37,743 nt of DNA. Source: an uncultured Chlorobiota bacterium (GTDB lineage: Bacteria; Bacteroidota; Bacteroidia; Bacteroidales; JAADGE01). Within the stretch, counting starts at the first letter, position 1; each line of letters starts with the position of its first letter. Positions 7,801-15,841 of this stretch are shown here, one piece after another. The stretch lies in NCBI GenBank assembly GCA_947311445.1, contig CAMZKV010000017.1:1-37743 (forward strand), read 5' to 3'. Both the position numbers and the translations under genes were made by a program. A model generated the notes under the pieces. That model made no database searches. It was not told where the DNA came from and saw only the letters and a program-made list of their open reading frames with translations.

Positions 7801-10800
7801 TTATTTAAAAACAACAACAGATTTCAGTTTTTCAGAATATTCTTTATCAGTATGCTTTTCGGTTACTGATAATAATAAGTTAATGTCATTTAATAAATCT
7901 GCTTTTTCGGCATAAATTTCTTTTTTAAAGGAATTGTAGTAAATCATTTTTTCGGAATAATCTTTAATTATTACATCTAAGATATTATGAGCCTTTTCTT
8001 TCTGCGCTAGTTTTAAATAATTATCTACTATTCCAGACATTGAACCATCATATGGAACTTTATTTTCGGGAAACATTTCAACTATATAATCTAAAACTTC
8101 AGCTGCTTTATCTTTTTTATTTTCTGAGATTAAAACAGAAGCTAAATTAGCGTATGTTTCCCTAACTCTCATAACTCTAATGTTTCTTAAAATGAAATTA
8201 TCAACAAATACGTCATCTTCTTTTATTCTTCCCCATACAAATTTATTTATTAAATTTTCATACATTATATCTGAGTTCACGTATCCTATTTGCCCATCTG
8301 ATTTATAGGGAACGAGGCGATATGCAAAGCCTTCTAATCTGAAATACTTTTGAAGCCCATAGTAATTTTTAGAAGGAACACTGGTTGCAAAATAAATAGG
8401 ACGCTCCCAATTATTTCGAGCAATTATCTCAAGAACTGCCATATCATTTTTATAAATATACGATTTATTAAGTGTCCATTTAATGTTTCTCTCAAACTTG
8501 CTTAATTCTTTTGCTGTATAACTACCTGAATTAGCAACTTTTGGCCAAGGAACGTATAAAGATAATTTCTTTGATGGCAAATAATTAATTTCATCTCCAT
8601 AGCCTTGTAATTTTGTTTCTTTATTATTGGAAGCAACAAAATCCATTGCATTATTTAGAGGTAAATAATTTTCAGAAATTTTTGTTAGAAATTTTTGGGT
8701 TAATTCTTTCAAATCTTCAACTAAATTTCCATTTATTTTATACTTATTAATAAATTTTGAATTTGATAAATTATTAATTATACCACCAAATTCAGTAGGA
8801 GATATTTTAGATAAGGCATCTATAAGTCCGGAATATTCTTTTTCATTTAAATTGGGATAATTAGAAGAATTAATTATTATCCTTAGTTTTTCTTTAAGAA
8901 AATCAAAATCATTTTTATACTTTATTTTACTTACTTCATATTTTTCATCAATAAAAACCTGAGGATTTTCAGTAACATAAACTGCATCTCTATTTCCTTC
9001 TCTGTAATCATCATGTTTCATTGAAAACGGGATGGGTTTTGCATCATAAGATTTCGTTTTCATTTGGTCTATATACCAATCTGTTCCTAACAGACTTAGG
9101 TTTACTACTTTAATATCTGTTCTAAAACCTTCAACTTCTTGCATATACCATAAAGGAAAAGTGTCATTATCTCCATAAGTAAATAGTATTGCATTTTGCT
9201 CACACGAGTTCAAATAGTTTTTAGCAAAATCAGCGGCTGTATATCTTCCTGATCTATCATGATCGTCCCAATTTTCGGTTGCCAAAATTAAAGGGACTGG
9301 TATTGCAATTATAACGACCAATAATGTTGTTAGTTTTTTTGAAATCTTGTTGCTTAAAAAATGATATGCTGATGCTATTCCGAGACCAATCCATATTGTG
9401 AAAGCATAAAAAGAACCAGCATATGCATAATCTCTTTCGCGTGGTTGGTAAGGTGTTTGGTTTAGATAAACAACAATTGCTATTCCTGTAAAAAAGAATA
9501 ATAAGAATAATATTGAAAAACTTTTTTTATCATTAAGGAAAGTATAAAACAGTCCAAACATTCCTAATAAAAAAGGTAGTAGGTAATAAGTGTTTCTACT
9601 TTTGTCATTTTTAATTTTTTCTGGCAAATCTGCATTAGTACCAATTAACATACTATCTATAAGAGGTATTCCGCTAATCCAATTCCCTTTTGTTGCTCTG
9701 CCATGAGATTGTATATTATTTTGTTTACCTGAGAAATTCCACATAAAATACCTTAAATACATATGGCTTAATTGATACGAAACAAAAAAGTTTATATTAT
9801 TTAAAAAAGTTGGTTTTTCATCTTGACCAAGGCCTCCCCAATTTCTATATGCTTGTATGTGATATTTTTCTCTACTATACATTCTAGGAAACAGAGTTTT
9901 TCTTTTTTTATCAAATTCGTAATCTGGATTGGTTTTTTCAATTTTTAAATATTTTCCATCTTTAGGTATATAAGTATATCGAGGATGAGTTACATATTCT
10001 CCATTATTAGTTTCTAATTCAGCATCAAAATACTGCCCGTATATAAGTGGTCTTTGCCCGTATTGCTCTCTGTTTAAATAAGAAAGCATAGAGAATATAT
10101 TTTCGGGGTTATTTTCGTCCATTGGAGGATTTGCAAGGGATCTAATCATAATTATTGCATATGAAGAATATCCTATAAGAATTACAGTTATTACAGTTAA
10201 TGCAGTATTTAAAACTATTTTCTTGTTTTTAAAAGAATAGTATATTCCGAAAGTGAGCAATCCAAATGTTAAGAAAATGTAGAATAATAATCCGCTGTTA
10301 TAGGGTATTCCAAAACTATTCACAAAAAGCAATTCAAATTTTGATGCCAGTACTACATATCCCTGAATAATTCCATACATTAAAAAGCCTACAAGACCAA
10401 CTGAAATTAGAGCAGAATAAAACAATCCTTTTTTTGATACTTTGTATTTTTTAAAATAAAACACAAAAACAATTGCAGGAATTGCTAAAAGATTTAATAA
10501 ATGCACACCTATTGAGAGCCCCATCATGAAAGCAATAAAAATAAGCCATCTGTTTGAGTATTTTTGCATGGAAACAGATTCCCATTTTAAAATTGCCCAA
10601 AAAACTATGGCTGTAAATAAAGAAGAGCTGGCATAAACTTCAGCTTCAACAGCAGAGAACCAAAAAGTATCTGAGAAAGTATATGCTAATGCCCCTGCAA
10701 GTCCGCTTGCAAAAATTGCAATTGCTTTTGAATTTGTTATTTCTCCGGTTTTTACAATAAGTTTCTTGGCAAAATATGTTATTGTCCAAAAAAGAAAAAG

Positions 10801-11106
10801 AATAGTAAATGCACTTGAAAGAACTGAAACTGAATTAATCATTAATGCAACACTTTCTTTGCTTGGGGCAAATAATGAAAAAACTCTGCCAACCAACATA
10901 AACAATGGAGCACCCGGCGGATGTCCTACTTCAAGTTTATAGCTTGAAGGAATAAACTCTCCGCAGTCCCATAAACTTACTGATGGTTCTACGGTTAAAA
11001 AATAAGTTGTTAGTGCTATTGCAAAAGCAATCCAAGCAAAAATATTATTATAGAGACTGTATTTTTTTGGTGTCATTTTTAAGATTTTGATATTTTTTTT
11101 TGCCAA
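7801..11106 (-). CDS. DUF2723 / GT117-type membrane glycosyltransferase
   Basis: 1101-residue protein. The N-terminal half is a polytopic membrane domain with about 12 or more hydrophobic segments. It opens with LTVEPSVSLWDCGEFIPSSY and LEVGHPPGAPLFMLVGR (about residues 38-75), the acidic-loop signature of the DUF2723 family, which resembles protein O-mannosyltransferase folds. RERDYAYAGSFYAF around 560-575 is a second family stretch. The C-terminal half is a large soluble part with ILFTYGDNDTFPLWY, NNWERPIYFATSVP and TPR-like helices near the end. The family probably transfers sugars from lipid carriers to envelope or secreted proteins, but acceptors are poorly known. An alternative start is Met11 (TPKKYSLYNN). 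It is transcribed away from the accessory cassette on its right and is 64 bases from the carboxyltransferase gene. Confidence 0.88.
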   Translation of the reverse strand: MAKKNIKILKMTPKKYSLYNNIFAWIAFAIALTTYFLTVEPSVSLWDCGEFIPSSYKLEVGHPPGAPLFMLVGRVFSLFAPSKESVALMINSVSVLSSAFTILFLFWTITYFAKKLIVKTGEITNSKAIAIFASGLAGALAYTFSDTFWFSAVEAEVYASSSLFTAIVFWAILKWESVSMQKYSNRWLIFIAFMMGLSIGVHLLNLLAIPAIVFVFYFKKYKVSKKGLFYSALISVGLVGFLMYGIIQGYVVLASKFELLFVNSFGIPYNSGLLFYIFLTFGLLTFGIYYSFKNKKIVLNTALTVITVILIGYSSYAIIMIRSLANPPMDENNPENIFSMLSYLNREQYGQRPLIYGQYFDAELETNNGEYVTHPRYTYIPKDGKYLKIEKTNPDYEFDKKRKTLFPRMYSREKYHIQAYRNWGGLGQDEKPTFLNNINFFVSYQLSHMYLRYFMWNFSGKQNNIQSHGRATKGNWISGIPLIDSMLIGTNADLPEKIKNDKSRNTYYLLPFLLGMFGLFYTFLNDKKSFSILFLLFFFTGIAIVVYLNQTPYQPRERDYAYAGSFYAFTIWIGLGIASAYHFLSNKISKKLTTLLVVIIAIPVPLILATENWDDHDRSGRYTAADFAKNYLNSCEQNAILFTYGDNDTFPLWYMQEVEGFRTDIKVVNLSLLGTDWYIDQMKTKSYDAKPIPFSMKHDDYREGNRDAVYVTENPQVFIDEKYEVSKIKYKNDFDFLKEKLRIIINSSNYPNLNEKEYSGLIDALSKISPTEFGGIINNLSNSKFINKYKINGNLVEDLKELTQKFLTKISENYLPLNNAMDFVASNNKETKLQGYGDEINYLPSKKLSLYVPWPKVANSGSYTAKELSKFERNIKWTLNKSYIYKNDMAVLEIIARNNWERPIYFATSVPSKNYYGLQKYFRLEGFAYRLVPYKSDGQIGYVNSDIMYENLINKFVWGRIKEDDVFVDNFILRNIRVMRVRETYANLASVLISENKKDKAAEVLDYIVEMFPENKVPYDGSMSGIVDNYLKLAQKEKAHNILDVIIKDYSEKMIYYNSFKKEIYAEKADLLNDINLLLSVTEKHTDKEYSEKLKSVVVFK

Positions 11107-11172
11107 ATATCGTATATTTATAAAGGAATAATTAATTTTTATGAAAATTTCTTTGAATATATTTTTTGAAAT

Positions 11173-11460
11173 CTATTTCCTAATAATCATTTCCCTAAGA
11201 AACTTTATTTCTTCTTCAAGACTAGAAATACGTTTATCATACATTGTAACTAGCTTATCAGATATATAATTGTTAAAAGTATGATACTTCCCAGATTGTG
11301 GGCTATTATTAAAAACCATGCTATCATTAAAATTAATTAAATCAACAGGTTCAATTTCTAATATTTTTGAAATTATAGCAATTCTATCCCAATCTAATTT
11401 TGTTTCATTACGTTCAATTTTACTATATGCTCTTTGAGAAATTTCTAAAACATTCGCCAT
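11173..11460 (-). CDS. XRE-family regulator, readable part of an interrupted gene
   Basis: Small helix-turn-helix protein. From the ATG at 11460 it has 95 residues: helix-turn-helix residues with SQRAYSKIERNETKLDWDRI, a bridging segment (EIEPVDLINF), then a C-terminal amphipathic coiled coil around RISSLEEEIKFLREMI. This start would lose the first helix and half of the second. Upstream in the same frame the missing part (EKIRELKGFTQDY) is intact and preceded by an ATG at 11511, but codon 4 is TGA. As read, the gene therefore makes either a truncated product or none. It lies divergently from the lipoprotein/ABC cassette (200 bases between the 11460 start and the lipoprotein start), so it is the likely cassette regulator. 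Confidence 0.7.
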   Translation of the reverse strand: MANVLEISQRAYSKIERNETKLDWDRIAIISKILEIEPVDLINFNDSMVFNNSPQSGKYHTFNNYISDKLVTMYDKRISSLEEEIKFLREMIIRK

Positions 11461-11511
11461 ATAATCCTGTGTAAAACCTTTTAACTCTCTAATTTTTTCT
11501 CAAATTTTCAT
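11461..11511 (-). pseudogene. Separated N-terminal codons of the XRE regulator with in-frame TGA
   Basis: On the minus strand the expected start ATG (11511-11509) is followed by AAA, ATT, then TGA (11502-11500), then GAA AAA ATT AGA GAG TTA AAA and onward in frame into the gene. The residues after the stop are a typical first XRE helix. A promoter with good spacing starts transcription upstream of this ATG, so 11511 is the natural start. One base change (for example AGA or CGA to TGA) or a sequencing error would explain it. TGA is an ordinary stop elsewhere in the cassette (12993-12995). Confidence 0.7.
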
Positions 11512-11534
11512 AACAGATAGTATTAATTTAGAAC

Positions 11535-11566
11535 CAAAAGTATGCTATTTAGAACTTTAAAACAAA
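11535..11566 (-). promoter_or_regulatory. Promoter of the XRE regulator gene
   Basis: On the minus strand, TTTG (11566-11563), 20 bases, then TACTTTTG (11542-11535). Both boxes match the Bacteroidota consensus. The predicted start near 11529 leaves a leader of roughly 18 bases before the ATG at 11511. Confidence 0.6.
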
Positions 11567-11660
11567 CAAAATTAAAATTTATTTGTTTTTATTTGCAAAC
11601 TGAAAATTGTGCACAAGTTTTCATGTAAATATTTATTTTTAACTTTAAAAACAAATTAAA

Positions 11661-12290
11661 ATGAAAAAATTATTTAGTTTTGCAATGATATTAGCAATTT
11701 TAATATCTTTTATTGGATGTAATGAGAACACAAAAGTTACAGATGAAGCAATTGAACATAATTGTTTGAATGATAATAACATTAAAAGTATTTCTGCAAT
11801 ACAAAACAGTTTATTAGTTTCTGTTAAAAACAATTTTAACGCAAATAAAAACTTAAATGAAGTTGATTTTGATAATGCACAAGTTGTCGAGTATACTAGT
11901 GTTGATATAAAAGGAATTATTGCTGATTTTAAAGAAAATAGTAATAAAACATTTGTTGCATACTATGATGAAGATGATAATTATTATGGGGTAGACTTTA
12001 TTCTGGAAACGTCAGAAAATAACGGTATTAGAACTACAATAATGTCAAATAATAGTGAAATACAACAATTAAGAGTAAAAGCTAATATTGAAACAAATAA
12101 AATTATAGAAGTGCAATTATTAAACCCTGACAAAGATTATAGCGCGTTTGCTGCTTGTGTTGGCTATGCCTGGTCTGCTTGCATGGATGATCCTGGATGC
12201 CGAGCAATATGTTTGGCTACTTTCCCAGCTTGTTGGAGTGCAATTGTAGCTGGATGTGCTGTTTCTCCAATAGCACCTTCTGAACATTAG
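11661..12290 (+). CDS. Lipoprotein with six-cysteine C-terminal peptide, putative bacteriocin-like precursor
   Basis: 209 residues; I do not recognise a named family with confidence. Residues 1-19 form a signal peptide ending in ISFIG|C, so Cys20 is a lipidation site. Residues 21-160 are a hydrophilic, Asn/Glu-rich region with beta-strand-like stretches (TFVAYYDEDDNYYGVDFIL). Residues about 161-209 change character. They are small, hydrophobic and Cys-rich, with Cys166, 174, 180, 184, 191 and 199 set among Ala, Trp and Gly. Such a pro-region plus Cys-rich tail recalls precursors of disulfide-bonded bacteriocins (fulvocin C-related or halocin C8-like proteins are comparisons, not matches I can prove). 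The ABC ATPase gene starts 18 bases downstream, and the last gene of the operon is a thioredoxin-like protein. A weak promoter candidate is TTTG at 11592-11595, 19 bases, then AAGTTTTC at 11615-11622. Confidence 0.75.
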   Translation: MKKLFSFAMILAILISFIGCNENTKVTDEAIEHNCLNDNNIKSISAIQNSLLVSVKNNFNANKNLNEVDFDNAQVVEYTSVDIKGIIADFKENSNKTFVAYYDEDDNYYGVDFILETSENNGIRTTIMSNNSEIQQLRVKANIETNKIIEVQLLNPDKDYSAFAACVGYAWSACMDDPGCRAICLATFPACWSAIVAGCAVSPIAPSEH

Positions 12291-12308
12291 TTTAAATATA
12301 TTTTTATA

Positions 12309-12995
12309 ATGATATTATTAAAAAATATTACAAAAAAATACAAGTCTAAAAAAGCATTAAAAAATTTTAACCTTGAAGTAAAGAAAGGTGAAGTTCATGC
12401 TTTAATAGGACCAAATGGCAGTGGTAAATCCACTGCCATTGGCATTATTTTATCTTTGTTAAATTACGATGGAATTGCACAAGTAGGGGTTGAACAAATA
12501 AAAATAGGTGTTAGTTTAGAAAATGACTTATTCTTTGAAAGATTATCGGCTTATGATAATTTAAAATTTTCTGCAATATCTAAAAGTATCCCAGCACAAG
12601 ATATTGATAGAGTTGTTGAAATGTTATATCTTGAAAGTGAAATTAACAATAAAGTAAAGACTCTTTCGAAAGGAAATCGCAGAAAAGTTTCTTTGGCTTC
12701 TGCTTTACTTGGCAATTCTGAATTATATATTTTTGACGAACCTCTTTCCGGTCTTGACCATGACAATATAGTTCTTTTTAGAAAACTAATTATTAAATTA
12801 AAAGAACAAGGGAAAACAATTTTAATTAGTAGCCACATTTTATCTGAGATTGAAAAAATGTGTACTAACTTTACATTTATTTATAGAGGGCAGATGCGAG
12901 AAAGTTTTAGTTCAAAAAAATTGTTTGAAAAATACGCATCATTAGAAGTTGCATATGATAAAATAATACCAAAAAGTATCAAATTCCAAATATGA
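12309..12995 (+). CDS. ABC transporter ATP-binding protein
   Basis: 228-residue cytoplasmic ATPase. Walker A is GPNGSGKST at 34-42, the signature loop is LSKGN at 119-123 (a variant of LSGGQ), Walker B is LYIFDEPLSGLD at 139-150, and the switch histidine lies in SSHILSE at 174-180. The region between the P-loop and the signature is short (MLYLESEINNKVKTLSKGN), as in BcrA/CcmA-type exporters with a separate ABC-2 permease. Its TGA stop overlaps the ATG of the permease by four bases (ATGA), so the two are translationally coupled and form one transporter. The context suggests export of, or self-protection against, the upstream Cys-rich peptide; this is inference. Confidence 0.9.
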   Translation: MILLKNITKKYKSKKALKNFNLEVKKGEVHALIGPNGSGKSTAIGIILSLLNYDGIAQVGVEQIKIGVSLENDLFFERLSAYDNLKFSAISKSIPAQDIDRVVEMLYLESEINNKVKTLSKGNRRKVSLASALLGNSELYIFDEPLSGLDHDNIVLFRKLIIKLKEQGKTILISSHILSEIEKMCTNFTFIYRGQMRESFSSKKLFEKYASLEVAYDKIIPKSIKFQI

Positions 12996-13726
12996 AATAC
13001 TCTGATTTAATAAAACTTGAAATTATAAAAGCCAAAAGTATGAGAATGCTTTTAATTTTATTACTGTATTTTATTATAAGTACTTCATTTTTTTATTTTA
13101 TGGGTGCTGCAATGCGTGATATTAAAACTATTTCTCTGAGTGATAATTCTTTTATTGAGCAAAATTATTTAAGTGCAGTATCATTTTTTTTTGTTGTTTT
13201 AATTATTAATATCGGTATTGATTATAAAAAAATATATGCAAGCCAAATTGTTTCCGGTATTAGTAAAAATAATTTTATTATTGGAAAATTTTTGTTTATA
13301 ATATTATTTGCTTTTGCTGTAGTTTGTGTGGAATTAGTAAAATTTTTTATAATTCAATTCTTTCTTTTTAACCAATTTAACATTGATATTGAAGTTTTAT
13401 ATAAGTTGTCTTTTGTATTTTTTCTTCTTTTATTAATTATAGGTTCTTATGCGTTTGTTATTGTAACAATAATAAAAAAAACTATTATTTCAATTGTTGT
13501 TTTTTATATTTTAACTAAGATAGAGGAGGTCATTAATATTTACCAAAGTTTTTATAACAAATTTCCCTTCATAGATTATTTACCATACACTCTCACAACA
13601 AATTTAATTAAAAACACAATTTTAAATGTTGAACATTTTTTTATATTAATGACTTATTTCTTTGCTTCAATATTTTTTATCAGTTATACTCTAAATAAAA
13701 ATGAAATAAAACTTAATAATGACTAG
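12992..13726 (+). CDS. ABC-2-like permease
   Basis: 244-residue, highly hydrophobic protein with about six predicted membrane helices: near 17-37, 62-80, 95-125, 130-155, 158-178 and 213-233. There is no large periplasmic or ATPase domain, which fits the membrane half of a BcrA/BcrB- or NatA/NatB-like exporter. A conserved sequence motif is hard to see, as usual for this group; the assignment rests on topology and coupling. It overlaps the ATPase by four bases upstream and the thioredoxin-like gene by eight bases downstream. Base composition is very AT-rich, even for this window. Confidence 0.75.
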   Translation: MKYSDLIKLEIIKAKSMRMLLILLLYFIISTSFFYFMGAAMRDIKTISLSDNSFIEQNYLSAVSFFFVVLIINIGIDYKKIYASQIVSGISKNNFIIGKFLFIILFAFAVVCVELVKFFIIQFFLFNQFNIDIEVLYKLSFVFFLLLLIIGSYAFVIVTIIKKTIISIVVFYILTKIEEVINIYQSFYNKFPFIDYLPYTLTTNLIKNTILNVEHFFILMTYFFASIFFISYTLNKNEIKLNND

Positions 13727-14255
13727 ATTTGTAAAACTTTTAATATTTCCTTTTTTGTTTGCTGCATTAATTTTTTATTTTAATCAAAAAATTACATTAT
13801 CAATTCTACAAAAAAATGCAAAGCAAATTAAGGAAATAAATGTATTTAATAAATTAAAATCAGGTAATATAATTATTAAAAATAAACATATCTTTAATAA
13901 AGATACAGTGTATGTTATTAATTTATGGGGAGCAAGATGTAAACCCTGTATTAAAGAAATGCCTGAACTAAATAAGTTATACGATAAACACAAGCAAAAA
14001 CCTGTTAGATTTATTGCTTTAAGCAGATATAATGACGATTCTATTAAATTTTCAAAATTAAATATTGACTTTAAATTTAATAAATATTACCATGAAGGAA
14101 ACCTCTTTGATTATTTTCAAAACTTAAACCTTTCAAAAAACAAAGTTATACCTGTTACAATTCTTATTAATAAAGAGGGAACTATTGAATATTATTTAAA
14201 AGGAGCAAATGAAAATAATATAAAATTTTTGGATAATTATTTATCGAACATATAG
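13719..14255 (+). CDS. Membrane-anchored thioredoxin-like protein (TlpA/ResA type)
   Basis: 178 residues. A hydrophobic segment at about 5-21 anchors it in the inner membrane with the rest in the periplasm. The thioredoxin fold follows: VYVINLWGARCKPCIKEMPEL holds the redox pair Cys74-Lys-Pro-Cys77, and VIPVTIL has the expected cis-proline. The family reduces or rearranges disulfides outside the cytoplasm. As the last gene of an operon whose first product carries a six-cysteine tail, it may shape or reduce the disulfides of that peptide; this is inference. It overlaps the permease gene by eight bases. Its TAG stop abuts the convergent sugar-transferase stop with no base between (TAGCTA at 14253-14258). 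Confidence 0.85.
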   Translation: MTRFVKLLIFPFLFAALIFYFNQKITLSILQKNAKQIKEINVFNKLKSGNIIIKNKHIFNKDTVYVINLWGARCKPCIKEMPELNKLYDKHKQKPVRFIALSRYNDDSIKFSKLNIDFKFNKYYHEGNLFDYFQNLNLSKNKVIPVTILINKEGTIEYYLKGANENNIKFLDNYLSNI

Positions 14256-15671
14256 CTATTTCCCATCTCTCTTTAAAACAACCAAAACTGTGTGGATTAA
14301 TATTTTAAAATCAAGATAGAGAGTCATGTTTTCAATATAAAAAATATCGTAATTCAATCTTTCAATCATCTCATCAATATTTTCGGCATAGCCGTATTTT
14401 ACTTGTCCCCACGAAGTTATACCGGGCTTCACTTTCAAAAGCCTTAAATAATGTGGGGCTCTTTTAACAATTTTGTCTATAAAAAATTGTCTTTCCGGTC
14501 TTGGTCCAACTAGTGACATATCTCCTTTTAATACATTAATGAATTGCGGAATTTCATCTAAACGAGTTTTTCGCATAAATCTTCCAAATTTTGTTATTCT
14601 GTTGTCAGAAACAGAAGATAATTGAGGTCCATTTCTTTCGGCATTGGTGTACATAGAGCGGAATTTTATAATTTTAAAAGGTTTTCCGTCTAAGCCTATT
14701 CGTTCTTGCACAAAAAACACAGGACCTTTTGAAGAAAATTTCACTCCTAATGCAGCAAAAATATATAATGGGGATAATAAAATTAATGAAAAAAAAGATG
14801 CTACAAAATCAAACACTCTTTTAAAAGATTCTTGCCAAGCTGGCATTAAATTATGAGAAATAATTATTAAAGGTGTCCCGAGAAAACTTGACATTCTAAC
14901 TCTTCCTGTAAGAATTTTAAACATACCGGGAATAACTTTTGTTATTACATTTACACCTTGAAGTTTATAAATAATTTTTTCTATTTCTTTGTGTTCAGAA
15001 GATTCAATTGCAATAATAACTTCTTCAATTTTTTCTTTTTTAATAATATTTTCAACATCATCTAAATCTCCAAGATGTTTTAGATGTTTACTTAAAACTG
15101 CATCCTTTTTATTAAAAATATTAATAAAACCAATAAATTTATAACCGTACTTTTCTTCTTGGGATGTTAATTGATGATATAGTTTTAATGCTTTTCCGTT
15201 ACTTCCTATTAATAAAGTATTAAATCCTATTTTACCTAATTCAATTCTTTTTGCGGTAATACTTGTAATAGTAAGCCTAGGAATATAGGTTAAAATAAAA
15301 TGTGCAATAAACAAGGCACCGGCAGATAAATAATAATCTTTGTATGAAAAAACAGTATCGTCAAGAATTAAAATAAAGAATATTATAATAACTCCTATAA
15401 CAGTGCTTATAAAAGTTTGCCCAAGTTCTTGCAATCTAGATTTTCGGTATATATTAGAATAATATCCAAAAGCAGAGTATATCATCAACCAAAATAATGG
15501 AAGACCAAATAAGGCAATAAAAAAACTTGTATTATAATCAATCTCAATATGAATTCCGTAGTTTATTGATTCAATATATTCTTTACGAAATAAATTAAAC
15601 AAGAACCAAGCTAATGCAGCAGCTAGATAGTCTGAGAAAAGATATTTTAAGACTTGCAGTTTTTTATTCAT
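14256..15671 (-). CDS. Polyprenyl-phosphate hexose-1-phosphate transferase (WcaJ-like)
   Basis: 471 residues. The N-terminal part has about four membrane helices, then a cytoplasmic Rossmann-like region (FNTLLIGSNGKALKLYHQL). A further hydrophobic hairpin near 285-310 leads into the bacterial sugar-transferase domain. There, FKIIKFRSM and DEIPQFINVLKGDMSLVGPRPE contain the Asp-Glu catalytic pair, and KPGITSWGQVKYGYAEN follows. The family transfers glucose-1-P or galactose-1-P from a UDP-sugar to undecaprenyl phosphate, the first step of exopolysaccharide or O-unit assembly. No other polysaccharide cluster genes are adjacent except a GT2 gene about 1.2 kb away, so this is an isolated initiating transferase. 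The sugar cannot be read from the sequence. Confidence 0.9.
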   Translation of the reverse strand: MNKKLQVLKYLFSDYLAAALAWFLFNLFRKEYIESINYGIHIEIDYNTSFFIALFGLPLFWLMIYSAFGYYSNIYRKSRLQELGQTFISTVIGVIIIFFILILDDTVFSYKDYYLSAGALFIAHFILTYIPRLTITSITAKRIELGKIGFNTLLIGSNGKALKLYHQLTSQEEKYGYKFIGFINIFNKKDAVLSKHLKHLGDLDDVENIIKKEKIEEVIIAIESSEHKEIEKIIYKLQGVNVITKVIPGMFKILTGRVRMSSFLGTPLIIISHNLMPAWQESFKRVFDFVASFFSLILLSPLYIFAALGVKFSSKGPVFFVQERIGLDGKPFKIIKFRSMYTNAERNGPQLSSVSDNRITKFGRFMRKTRLDEIPQFINVLKGDMSLVGPRPERQFFIDKIVKRAPHYLRLLKVKPGITSWGQVKYGYAENIDEMIERLNYDIFYIENMTLYLDFKILIHTVLVVLKRDGK

Positions 15672-15841
15672 AAAAATCTTTTTACAGTTGAAATAAGATT
15701 TTAGTTAATCTTTTTATTGCTAAAATAAAGTATAATATTTCAACGCAAAATAATAACAATCATTGTGTTAAAACAAGTTTTTTTAAACTTTTTTAAAAGT
15801 TAATTATTATTATCTTTATGCCGTGAATAAAAACATTAGAA

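Noticed and set aside
11500-11502. TGA as a recoded sense codon (alternative genetic code)
   Set aside because: TGA serves as the stop of the ABC ATPase gene nearby, and tryptophan is encoded by TGG in the genes checked; a mutation or read error is simpler.
11173-14255. Toxin-antitoxin or restriction-type defence island
   Set aside because: No toxin, nuclease, methylase or helicase motif is present; the ABC, thioredoxin and Cys-rich precursor fit a peptide system better.
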